Assembly (NCBI RefSeq): GCF_007362775.1
Contig: NZ_CP041692.1
Location: 2,480,001-2,544,000 of the forward strand
Length of the DNA: 64,000 bases
Direction of reading: 5' to 3'
DNA from: Microlunatus elymi
GTDB taxonomy: Bacteria; Actinomycetota; Actinomycetes; Propionibacteriales; Propionibacteriaceae
The notes beneath the pieces were generated by a model. That model saw only the letters and a list, made by a program, of their open reading frames with translations, did no database searches and was not told where the DNA came from. Of the stretch, positions 1 to 7,303 are shown piece after piece. The stretch's first letter is position 1. Every line of letters begins with the position of its first letter. The position numbers and the translations under genes are program-made.

Positions 1-277
1 CGACCATCCGGCCCAGGCAGACATCCAGGCCGAAGCGGCGCAGCAGCCGCAGCCGGGCCGACAGTCGATGGATCTCCAGGTCCCGATCGGCTGCGGCGCG
101 CCCCTTGCCACCGGGTGATCGGCGCAGCACGTCGATCCGCTCGGTCAGTTCGGCGACCAGTTGATCAAGGCTTTCGCGGATGGCCGCGAAGTGTTCCTCG
201 TCGGCAGTGATCAGAGCAGGATCCGCCTTGGCCACAAGGCGTTTCGGCAGGTCGAAGACCTTTCCGGAGATAGTCAC
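1..277 (-). CDS. helR: HelR-type RNA polymerase-recycling helicase-like ATPase, N-terminal part (runs off the window)
   Basis: The gene is read on the minus strand from a GTG at 277 and leaves the window after 92 codons. The visible N-terminus contains FDLPKRLVAKADPALITADE and then RLLRRFGLDVCLGRMV. I recognise these as the start of actinobacterial HelD/HelR proteins, UvrD-like ATPases that remove stalled or rifamycin-bound RNA polymerase from DNA. The ATPase motifs lie outside the window. An in-frame GTG near 322 is possible but would overlap the upstream palindrome, so I prefer 277. The rifamycin-associated element just upstream is what is expected for helR. A plain HelD paralogue is the main alternative. 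Confidence 0.7.
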   Translation of the reverse strand, partial: MTISGKVFDLPKRLVAKADPALITADEEHFAAIRESLDQLVAELTERIDVLRRSPGGKGRAAADRDLEIHRLSARLRLLRRFGLDVCLGRMV

Positions 278-302
278 GAGCGCCGATTCTGCACCCGCGA
301 CC

Positions 303-321
303 GGGTCTTGCGGCAAGCCCA
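303..321. promoter_or_regulatory. Rifamycin-associated element (RAE)
   Basis: The 19 bases GGGTCTTGCGGCAAGCCCA centre on the palindrome CTTGC-G-GCAAG. From memory the published RAE consensus is GGGGCTTGCGGCAAGGCCC; 16 of 19 positions agree, including all 11 core bases. RAEs precede rifamycin-inducible resistance genes (helR, rox, arr, rph) in actinomycetes. The site is 26 bases upstream of the HelR-like start and about 38 bases upstream of the divergent oxidoreductase start. Confidence 0.8.
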
Positions 322-358
322 CGGGTCCGCTATATGTTGGAAATGCGGGGGAAGCGGC

Positions 359-1390
359 ATGGCAATATATGCAGCCATGCGCATCGTTCAGGTCGGTCTG
401 GGCGGCTTCGGCCGCAACTGGGCCCAGGAGATGATTCCTCAAGTCACCGAGGTCCAGTTGGTCGGCAGTGCCGACGTCTCGGAAGAGTCCCGCACGGCGG
501 CGATCGCCGCCGGGGTCGCCGATCCGGACCGCTGCTTCGCCACCGCCGAACAGGTGATCGAGGCCTGTGATCCGGATGCGGTGCTGGTCACCGCCAGCCT
601 GGTCGGCCACGTGCCGGCGATCCGGGCCGCGTTGAAGGCGGGCAAGCACGTGATGACCGAGAAGCCGTTCGCGCCGTCGGTCGAGGACGCGCGCGAGCTG
701 GTCGAGCTGGCCGAATCGCAGGATCTGGTGCTGGCGGTCAGCCAGAACTACCGCTTCTTCCCGGCGGTCCGGGCGGTCCAGCAGATCGTCCGCAGCGGCG
801 AACTCGGTGCCCTGCACGCGGTCGAACTCGACTTCCGCCGCTTCTCCGGCGCCGAGGGTGTCCGCGGCCCGCATCACTACCTGGACGAGCCGCTGCTGGT
901 GGACATGTCGATCCACCACTTCGACCTGCTGCGTACGGTGCTCGGCCGCGACGCGACCGGAATCACCTGCCGCACCTGGGATCCGGACTGGTCGCTGTTC
1001 GCCGGTCCGTCCGAGGGTGTCGCCCTGATCGACTTCGACGATCTGACCGCGAGCTACCGCGGCAGTTGGGTCAGCCACGGCGCGCCGACCGCCTGGGCCG
1101 GCGAGTGGCGGATGGATTTCGCCGACGGCGAGGTCGACTGGACCAGCCGCGGCGACGGAAAGGACGGCTGGAAGGTCGACGTGGTCTCCGTACGACGCAA
1201 CGGCGAGGACAAGCGGGTCGAGCTGCCGCGGGTCCCGCGGACCGACCGGGCCGGCAGCCTGACCGAATTCGCCCGGGCCATCGCCGAGGGCCGGCAGCCG
1301 GAGAACTCCGGCCGGGACAACCTCGGCACCCTGGCGCTGACCTACGCCGCCGTCGAGTCCGCCACGAACAACAGCACCGTCACACTCTGA
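359..1390 (+). CDS. Gfo/Idh/MocA-family NAD(P)-dependent oxidoreductase
   Basis: A 343-residue sugar or cyclitol dehydrogenase-type protein. The N-terminal Rossmann fold shows VGLGGFGRNW. The family EKP motif appears as MTEKPFAPS near residue 100, and VDMSIHHFD near residue 185 supplies the usual Asp and His. The ATG at 359 is preceded by the purine run GGGGGAAG at a workable distance. The ATG at 377 would give the shorter, more typical N-terminus but has no ribosome site. The substrate cannot be told from sequence. The gene converges on the galactarate dehydratase gene and overlaps its 3' end by 11 bases. A role in sugar-acid metabolism is inference from that neighbour. Confidence 0.85.
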   Translation: MAIYAAMRIVQVGLGGFGRNWAQEMIPQVTEVQLVGSADVSEESRTAAIAAGVADPDRCFATAEQVIEACDPDAVLVTASLVGHVPAIRAALKAGKHVMTEKPFAPSVEDARELVELAESQDLVLAVSQNYRFFPAVRAVQQIVRSGELGALHAVELDFRRFSGAEGVRGPHHYLDEPLLVDMSIHHFDLLRTVLGRDATGITCRTWDPDWSLFAGPSEGVALIDFDDLTASYRGSWVSHGAPTAWAGEWRMDFADGEVDWTSRGDGKDGWKVDVVSVRRNGEDKRVELPRVPRTDRAGSLTEFARAIAEGRQPENSGRDNLGTLALTYAAVESATNNSTVTL

Positions 1391-2510
1391 ATTCGGCCCG
1401 GGCCGCGGTCCAGGCTCGGGCCCGATCGGTCAGGGTGATGCCCAGGCCGGGGCGGTCGGAGATCCACATCCGGCCGTCCCGGGTCTCCAGCTGCTCGGTG
1501 AACAGCGGGTCGAGCCAGTCGAAGTGCTCCACCCACGGCTCGATCGGGTAGTGCGCGGCCAGGTGCAGATGGATCTCCATCGCGAAGTGCGGGGCGATCT
1601 CCAACTGCTCGGCCTCGGCCAGCGTCGCCAGCTTGAGGAACTGGGTGATGCCACCGATCCGCGGCGCGTCCGGTTGCAGGATGTCCGCGGCGCCGGCCTT
1701 GATCAGCGCGACGTGTTCGCCGACGCTGGCCAGCATCTCGCCGGTGGCGATCGGCGTGTCCAGCGTGCGGGTCAGCCGGGCGTGGCCCTCGGCGTCGTAC
1801 GCGTCCAGCGGCTCCTCGATCCAGACCAGGCCGAATTCGGCGAAGATCCGGCCCATCCGCAACGCGGTCGCCCGATCCCATTGCTGGTTGGCGTCGACCA
1901 TCAGCGGCACGTCGTCGCCGAGGGCTTCCCGGACGGCGGTCACCCGGGCCACGTCGGTGCGCCAGTCCGGCTGGCCGACCTTGAGCTTGATCCCGCCGAT
2001 CCCACGGGCCAGCGCGGCCCGGGCGTTTTCGATCACCTGCTCGATCGGGGTGTGCAGGAAGCCGCCGGAGGTGTTGTAGGTGCGGACGCCGTCGCGGTGG
2101 CTGCCAAGCAGTTTGGCCAGCGGCAGGCCGGCCCGCTTGGCCTTCAGATCCCACAGCGCCACGTCGAAGGCGGCGATCGCCTGGGTGGCCAGCCCGCTGC
2201 GGCCGACCGAGGCGCCGGCCCAGCACAGTTTGGTCCACAGTTTGCCGATGTCGTTGGGATCCTCGCCGAGCGCGGCCTCGGCGATCTCGCAGGCGTGCGC
2301 GTACTGGCCCGGCCCGCCGGCCCGCTTGGAGTAGGAGAAGCCGATCCCTTCGTGGCCGTCGGCGGTGGTGACCTCGACGAACAGAAACACCACCTCGGAC
2401 ATCGGCTTCTGCCGGCCGGTGAGCACCTTCGCATCGCTGATCGGGGTGCTCAGCGGCAGCACCACCGAGGACAGCCGCAGCTTGCTGATCTTGTCCGTGG
2501 ACGTGTCCAT
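1380..2510 (-). CDS. L-talarate/galactarate dehydratase (enolase superfamily)
   Basis: A 376-residue mandelate-racemase-type dehydratase. Diagnostic stretches are IKLKVGQ (catalytic KxK), DANQQWDRATA (first metal ligand), WIEEPLDAYDAEGHARL, ATGEML, and PHFAMEIHLHLAAHYP near the C-terminus. These closely resemble the characterised Salmonella TalrD/GalrD as I remember it. The enzyme converts galactarate or L-talarate to 5-keto-4-deoxy-D-glucarate. The ATG at 2510 lies 2 bases after the stop of the upstream kdgD gene and has AAGGTG as ribosome site, so the two genes form an operon. A glucarate-type dehydratase is less likely. Confidence 0.85.
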   Translation of the reverse strand: MDTSTDKISKLRLSSVVLPLSTPISDAKVLTGRQKPMSEVVFLFVEVTTADGHEGIGFSYSKRAGGPGQYAHACEIAEAALGEDPNDIGKLWTKLCWAGASVGRSGLATQAIAAFDVALWDLKAKRAGLPLAKLLGSHRDGVRTYNTSGGFLHTPIEQVIENARAALARGIGGIKLKVGQPDWRTDVARVTAVREALGDDVPLMVDANQQWDRATALRMGRIFAEFGLVWIEEPLDAYDAEGHARLTRTLDTPIATGEMLASVGEHVALIKAGAADILQPDAPRIGGITQFLKLATLAEAEQLEIAPHFAMEIHLHLAAHYPIEPWVEHFDWLDPLFTEQLETRDGRMWISDRPGLGITLTDRARAWTAARAEFRV

Positions 2511-2512
2511 GA

Positions 2513-3427
2513 TCAATTCACCTTGTTGATCAACTCGGCCAGCCGGCGAAGTTGATCTTGGTCGAGGTCGGTCAGCGGCGGCCGGACCGGGCCGGCCGAA
2601 CGGCCGATGATCTTCATCCCGGCCTTGATGATGCTGACCGCGTAGCCGACGCCCTCGTTGCGCAGATCGCTGTAGGGAATGACGAAATCGTTCAGCGCGG
2701 CGAACACTCGATCATGATCACCGCCGCGGACCGCAGCATAGAAGCTCAGCGCGAACCGGGGGACGAAGTTGAAGATCGCCGACGAGTAGGTGGTCAGCCC
2801 GAGGCTGAGGTAGGGCAGCGCGTACAACTCGGCGGTCGGCAGCCCGCCGACGTAGAGCAGCCGGTCACCGAGCCGGGAGTAGATCCGGGTCAGCTGCTCG
2901 ATGTTGCCGGCGCCGTCCTTGAAGCCGATCAAGTTGGGGCAGTCCTCGGCCAGCCGGGCGACAGTGTCGGCGGCGTAGATCGCGTTGGCCCGGTTGTAGA
3001 TGATCACGCCCAGGTCGGTGGCGGCACAGATCGTCCGGACGTGCTCGGCCAGACCGTCCTGGCCCGCCTCTGTCAGGTACGGCGGAAACAGCAGGATGCC
3101 GTGCGCCCCGGCCCGTTCGGCCGCCCGGACCAGCTCGAGCGCGGTCGCCGTACCGCCGCCGGACGGCGCGATGATCGGCAACCCGTCGGGCGCAGCGCCG
3201 ACCGCCACCGAGACGACCCGTTCGACCTCGCCGGGCGTCAGGGAGAAGAACTCGCCGGTGCCGCCGGCCGCGAACAGGCCCGCCGGACGATGCTCGGACA
3301 GCCACGCGATGTGATCCCGGTAGCCGGCCTCGTCGAACTCCTGTCGATCGTCGAAATGCGTGACAGGGAAGGACAACAGGCCGGAGCCGAGGATTCCGGC
3401 GACGTCCACAGGCGATAGGTCGGTCAT
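2513..3427 (-). CDS. kdgD: 5-dehydro-4-deoxyglucarate dehydratase
   Basis: A 304-residue class I aldolase-fold protein of the DHDPS/NAL family. It shows [13 protein letters not shown] near the N-terminus, the YNRANA tyrosine segment, and the Schiff-base lysine in [10 protein letters not shown]. This subfamily dehydrates and decarboxylates 5-keto-4-deoxyglucarate to 2-oxoglutarate semialdehyde. That is the step after the neighbouring galactarate dehydratase, so the pair turns galactarate into a TCA precursor. The start at 3427 (MTDLSP) gives family length; the open frame extends 36 codons upstream without a better signal. No semialdehyde dehydrogenase gene follows here. Confidence 0.88.
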   Translation of the reverse strand: MTDLSPVDVAGILGSGLLSFPVTHFDDRQEFDEAGYRDHIAWLSEHRPAGLFAAGGTGEFFSLTPGEVERVVSVAVGAAPDGLPIIAPSGGGTATALELVRAAERAGAHGILLFPPYLTEAGQDGLAEHVRTICAATDLGVIIYNRANAIYAADTVARLAEDCPNLIGFKDGAGNIEQLTRIYSRLGDRLLYVGGLPTAELYALPYLSLGLTTYSSAIFNFVPRFALSFYAAVRGGDHDRVFAALNDFVIPYSDLRNEGVGYAVSIIKAGMKIIGRSAGPVRPPLTDLDQDQLRRLAELINKVN

Positions 3428-3553
3428 GGTCGGTGAGCCTAGGAACCCGGATTGATCGCTGTCCAACACCGATTCGGGATCATTCGATGCACGGCCGGTA
3501 TGACACGCGGGCGACCAGGGCTTGTGGGCGAACATCGTCTAGGGTCGTGGCCC

Positions 3554-4570
3554 GTGAGACGTACCCAGATCCGCGCAGCGGCCGTCGGCACGACGCTGCT
3601 GCTCGCGCTCGGCGCCGCGGCCTGCAGCGGCGGCGACAAGACGGGCGACGGCGCGACCTCGACCCCGTCGGCCAGCAGCGCGGCTCCGAGGTCGGCGTCG
3701 CCGACCCCCACCCCGAGTCCGACGCCCAGCCCCACCAAGGCGGCGAACTACGACCCGATCACCGGCGCCAAGAAGAGCGACAACGTGGTGGCCGCGGTCA
3801 AGATCGACAATGTCGCCGCGGCGCGGCCCCAGGTCGGCCTCGATCAGGCCGACATGATCGTGGTGGAACGCGTCGAGGGCAACCTGACCCGGATGGTGGC
3901 CATCTACCATTCGAAGTTCGCCGACCGGGTCGAACCGGTCCGCAGCGCCCGCAACACCGACGTCCAGTTCCTGCCGATGTTCGGCAAGCCGGCACTGGTC
4001 TTCTCCGGCGCCAACCGCAAGGTGCTGAAGCAGGTGCGGCAGAGTCCGTACCTGCGTCCGGTGCCGCGTTCGCGGCGCGACCCCGCCCGGGTCGCACCGC
4101 ACAACGTGGTCGTCAACACGGCCGAGATCGCCAGGCTGCCCGGCATCGGCAAGGCACAGCCGATCGGCTACACGTTCGGCTCGGGTGCGCAGTGGAAGTC
4201 GGCGACCGCGGCAGCGAAGGTCAAGATCAAGGTCGGCGTCGACACCTTCGGCTTCGACTACACCGGCGGCCGTTACCGCACCAGCTGGAACGGACGGGCG
4301 AACACCGACGGCGCCAGCGGCAAGCCGGTTCTCACCGACAACATCGTCCGGCTGTCGGTCAAGTCTCACAAGGACACCAACACCACCTCCGAGTTGTCCA
4401 ACGTGGCCGAGACGATCGGCACCGGCACGGTGACGATCTACTCCCAGGGCAAGCAGGTCGGCGGCACCTGGAAGCGGACGAAGCTGAACGGTCCGATGAC
4501 GCTGCGGGACGCGCACGGCAAGGACATCCCGCTCAAACCCGGCCGGACCTGGATCATCCTCGACGGTTGA
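3554..4570 (+). CDS. DUF3048 domain lipoprotein (YerB-like)
   Basis: A 338-residue exported protein. It begins at a GTG with AGGGT 7 bases upstream. Residues 8-25 form a hydrophobic signal ending in the lipobox LGAAACS, so it is a predicted lipoprotein. A Ser/Thr/Pro linker (about residues 35-58) leads to the DUF3048 core, recognisable by PQVGLDQADMIVVERVEG, RVEPVRSARNTD and the C-terminal GRTWIIL. The family is common in Gram-positive bacteria and probably acts at the cell wall; its reaction is not established. Its 3' end overlaps the converging Rv3235-like gene by 17 bases. Confidence 0.85.
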   Translation: MRRTQIRAAAVGTTLLLALGAAACSGGDKTGDGATSTPSASSAAPRSASPTPTPSPTPSPTKAANYDPITGAKKSDNVVAAVKIDNVAAARPQVGLDQADMIVVERVEGNLTRMVAIYHSKFADRVEPVRSARNTDVQFLPMFGKPALVFSGANRKVLKQVRQSPYLRPVPRSRRDPARVAPHNVVVNTAEIARLPGIGKAQPIGYTFGSGAQWKSATAAAKVKIKVGVDTFGFDYTGGRYRTSWNGRANTDGASGKPVLTDNIVRLSVKSHKDTNTTSELSNVAETIGTGTVTIYSQGKQVGGTWKRTKLNGPMTLRDAHGKDIPLKPGRTWIILDG

Positions 4571-5138
4571 GCGCCCGGGTGTCCAGCCGGGTACACATCC
4601 AGCGGTCCGGACGCGCCTCCAACCGGAAGGCCAGAGCCGCGAACGCTGATCCGCCGTCGCCGGCAGGGTCGGTGCGCGCCCATCCGAACACGGCGACCGC
4701 CTCGACCGCGTCCGCGGAAGACCGGCTGACGTGGACGCTGCGCAGGACCGCGTGCTCGGCGGATCGTCGGCGGACGCGAGCATTCAGCTGGGTCAACGCC
4801 ACCGGATCCAGCCAGCGGTTGAGCTGCGTCACCGGACGCAGCCCGTGCACGGCCTCCAGCAGGGCCGACGCCAGTCGAACACACCACGGGCCCGGATCCG
4901 GCAGCCCCGGCGGTAGTCCTGGTGCCCAGCTGTCACCGAACCGCAGGATGCGCACCTGCGGTTGCGAACGATGCTGGACGGATCGGTCCCAGCCGGCGCG
5001 ATGCTGCTCGGCGGTCGTCGCCCACGGCAGCGGCTGCTGCTCCAGCGGCGGCGCGATCGCCTCCCGGGGCCAGGCCACGGCGGCGGGCACCGAGTCCGGC
5101 ACCGGCAGCATCGCAACGTCGATCAGTTCAGCGGTCAT
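4554..5138 (-). CDS. Rv3235-family conserved actinobacterial protein
   Basis: A 194-residue protein of unknown function. Its second half (DPGPWCVRLASALLEAVHGLRPVTQL through ALAFRLEARPDRWMCTRL, in part) matches what I remember of the Rv3235 family found near secA and helicase genes in actinobacteria. The ATG at 5138 has GGAGGT 4 bases upstream and is much better supported than the open-frame limit at 5255. No signal peptide or membrane helix is visible. The N-terminal 60 residues are Pro-rich and probably flexible. Confidence 0.75.
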   Translation of the reverse strand: MTAELIDVAMLPVPDSVPAAVAWPREAIAPPLEQQPLPWATTAEQHRAGWDRSVQHRSQPQVRILRFGDSWAPGLPPGLPDPGPWCVRLASALLEAVHGLRPVTQLNRWLDPVALTQLNARVRRRSAEHAVLRSVHVSRSSADAVEAVAVFGWARTDPAGDGGSAFAALAFRLEARPDRWMCTRLDTRALNRRG

Positions 5139-5242
5139 CGCGACCTCCATCGGCCAGATCTGCTTGGTGTCGCAGATCCTGACACGAACCACCGACAATG
5201 CTGCTCCGGTTATGCACAACCCCAACCGGTATCGTTCGCGTC

Positions 5243-5740
5243 GTGATGGCCGCACACGAGCGATTCAGCTGGGCCGAGTTCGGTGAGGCCTGCCGCGAGC
5301 TGTCTCGCCAGGTCGTCGACAGCGGCTTTCGTCCCGACGTGCTGCTGGGCATCGCCCGCGGTGGGCTGCTGCCGGCGGGCGCGATGGCCTACGCGCTGGA
5401 CTGCAAGAACCTGTTCACGATCAACGTCGAGTTCTACACCGGGGAGGATGCCCGTCTGGACGTGCCGGTGATGCTGCCGCCGGTGCTGAACGCCGCGGAC
5501 CTGGACAACCTCGAGGTGCTGATCGTCGACGACGTCGCCGACACCGGAAAGACGCTGGAGTTGGTCGAGGCGTTCTGCGCGGACCACGTCGCCCAGACCC
5601 GGACCGCGGTGCTCTATCACAAGCCGCGATCGATCATCCGGCCTGATTACAGCTGGCGGCAGACCGAGCTGTGGATCGACTTTCCGTGGTCGTCCGAACC
5701 CCCGATCACCCGACCGTCCGACCGAACTGCAGGAGCCTGA
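5243..5740 (+). CDS. Phosphoribosyltransferase domain protein
   Basis: A 165-residue type I phosphoribosyltransferase-fold protein. The PRPP-binding loop is VLIVDDVADTGKTL near residues 93-106, and LLGIARGGLLPAGAMA supplies the pyrophosphate loop. It resembles the xanthine/hypoxanthine-type PRTases, but the base specificity is not readable. The GTG at 5243 is followed directly by ATG 5246. TATCGT at 5230-5235 lies 7 bases before the GTG and no ribosome site is present, which suggests a leaderless message. The mannosyltransferase gene starts 2 bases after its stop, so they are probably co-transcribed. Confidence 0.8.
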   Translation: MMAAHERFSWAEFGEACRELSRQVVDSGFRPDVLLGIARGGLLPAGAMAYALDCKNLFTINVEFYTGEDARLDVPVMLPPVLNAADLDNLEVLIVDDVADTGKTLELVEAFCADHVAQTRTAVLYHKPRSIIRPDYSWRQTELWIDFPWSSEPPITRPSDRTAGA

Positions 5741-5742
5741 GC

Positions 5743-6525
5743 TTGAACGTCCCCGCCGAACCGACCCAACCGGCAGCCGATCGCAACCCACCGTCACCTC
5801 GAGTGGTCGTGGTCACCCCGACCTACAACGAGCGGGAGAATCTGCCGATCCTGGCCGACCGACTGGCCGACCTCGGGATCGAGAATCTGCAGCTGCTGGT
5901 GGTCGACGACAACTCGCCCGACGGCACCGGTGAGGTCGCCGACCAGCTGGCCGAGAAGCATCCGGACCGGGTCGCGGTGCTGCATCGTACGGAGAAGAAC
6001 GGGCTCGGCCGCGCCTACGTCGCGGGCATCTCGCGGGCGCTCGACGAGGGCGCCGACGTCGTCATCCAGATGGACGCCGATCTGTCCCACCCGACCGAGG
6101 TGGTTCCCGAGATGCTGCGGCTGCTGCGCGACACCGACGCCGGTGTGGTGCTCGGATCGCGGTACGTGGCCGGTGGCTCGGCGGCCGGCGAGTGGGCCTG
6201 GTATCGGCGGCTGCTCTCGGCCTGGGCCAACGCGTACGTCAATGTGATCCTGCGGCTGCACGTCAAGGACGCGACCGCCGGCTTCAAGGCCTGGAAGGCC
6301 GACACCCTGCGGAGCATCGACGTGGCCACCATCCGCAGCAACGGCTACGCGTTCCAGGTGGAGATGAACTACCGCGCGGTGCGGCAGGGTTTCAAGATCA
6401 CCGAGACGCCGATCCGGTTCTCCGAACGCAACGAGGGCCAGTCCAAGATGACCCTGGCGGTGCAGTTGGAATCGGCGCTGATGCCGTGGCGGCTGCTGTT
6501 CAGTCGCCGAGCATCGCGTCCCTGA
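5743..6525 (+). CDS. ppm1: Polyprenol-phosphate mannose synthase (GT2)
   Basis: A 260-residue GT-A glycosyltransferase of the dolichol-phosphate mannosyltransferase family. It shows VVTPTYNERENLP, the nucleotide-binding VVDDNSPDGTG, and QMDADLSHP carrying the metal-binding DxD. It transfers mannose from GDP-mannose to polyprenyl phosphate, the donor for lipoglycan and protein mannosylation at the membrane. The family lipid-linked region near the C-terminus (SERNEGQSKMTL) is present, and no fused acyltransferase domain exists, unlike some Ppm1 proteins. The TTG start has AGGAG 7 bases upstream, overlapping the end of the preceding gene. Its 3' end overlaps the converging marR gene by 26 bases. 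Confidence 0.85.
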   Translation: MNVPAEPTQPAADRNPPSPRVVVVTPTYNERENLPILADRLADLGIENLQLLVVDDNSPDGTGEVADQLAEKHPDRVAVLHRTEKNGLGRAYVAGISRALDEGADVVIQMDADLSHPTEVVPEMLRLLRDTDAGVVLGSRYVAGGSAAGEWAWYRRLLSAWANAYVNVILRLHVKDATAGFKAWKADTLRSIDVATIRSNGYAFQVEMNYRAVRQGFKITETPIRFSERNEGQSKMTLAVQLESALMPWRLLFSRRASRP

Positions 6526-7012
6526 GCGCCCGCAGACCGCGTTCCAGATCGGCCAGGTCGGCGGCGCTCAGCCGGGTGGTGAAGATGTCGTGCAGATCGT
6601 CCAGGTGGGTGTCGAGGGCCCGATCGAGTTCGGCCCGGCCGGTGTCAGTCACCTCGGCGTAGACGACCCGGCGGTCCGCGGTGCTCGGGGTACGGCGGAC
6701 CAGGCCGTCGCGCTCCAGGCGCTCCATCATCCGGGTGGTGCCGCCGGTGGTGATGTCCAGATGATGGCTGAGCTCGGACATCCGCAGCCGACCCTGCGGT
6801 GACCGGGACAGCCGGAGCAGCACCTCGAACGCCTCGGGCGCGATGCCGACCTCGTCCCGCAGTGTCGCCGAGACCCGATTCCGGACCGCGCTGCCGGCCT
6901 CGAACAGCAAACCGGCCAGGGTGATCAGTTCGTGGTCGCGTTCGGATTTGCCCGAGCTGGCGGTCCGAGCGGGCGAGACTGCCAGGGTGTGCGCGTCATT
7001 CACTTCAGACAT
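6500..7012 (-). CDS. MarR-family transcriptional regulator
   Basis: A 170-residue winged-helix regulator. The DNA-binding core runs from EVLLRLSRSPQGRLRMSELS through TTGGTTRMMERLERDGLV, ending in the wing TPSTADRRVVYAEVT. MarR proteins usually bind as dimers and respond to phenolic ligands or oxidants. No target is evident: the upstream side is the metE riboswitch region and the downstream side converges on the mannosyltransferase gene. It lies 34 bases from the riboswitch start. Confidence 0.85.
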   Translation of the reverse strand: MSEVNDAHTLAVSPARTASSGKSERDHELITLAGLLFEAGSAVRNRVSATLRDEVGIAPEAFEVLLRLSRSPQGRLRMSELSHHLDITTGGTTRMMERLERDGLVRRTPSTADRRVVYAEVTDTGRAELDRALDTHLDDLHDIFTTRLSAADLADLERGLRALRDAMLGD

Positions 7013-7046
7013 CCTGCCACTCGGTCAGACCGCTTCCCACCGCCGA

Positions 7047-7244
7047 GGCACGGGTTAGGGTTCCTCACGCAACAGATTCAGGGAACCCGGTGTGAATCCG
7101 GGACTGCCCCGCAGCGGTGAGTGGAAACGACCGCCGTCTCCTCCTGACCGGGAGGACCAGCACTGGGTCAGCCGACCCGGGAAGCGACGGCCAGTAGTGG
7201 GCCGGCAACACGCCGGCCGTGTCCGCGAGTCCGAATACCTGCCC
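7047..7244 (+). promoter_or_regulatory. Cobalamin (B12) riboswitch upstream of metE
   Basis: The leader contains the conserved cobalamin-aptamer blocks in order: AGGGAACCCGGTGTGAATCC, then ACTGCCCCGCAGCGGTGAG (B12 box region), then GGGAAGCGACGGCCAGTAG, then GCGAGTCCGAATACCTGCC. The metE start follows 59 bases later with its own ribosome site, so B12 binding probably blocks translation or causes premature termination. This is the expected control for the B12-independent methionine synthase. The boundaries are approximate to about 10 bases. Confidence 0.93.
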
Positions 7245-7303
7245 GTTGTGTGCGGGCGCAGCCGCGTACCGCAGACACCTCTTGGGCTCGCGAAGGAGAG
7301 ACC

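Noticed and set aside
3433-5286. A 617-codon plus-strand frame overlapping DUF3048 and Rv3235-like genes
   Set aside because: Low-complexity Arg/Gly/Pro translation; the overlapping genes have clear families.
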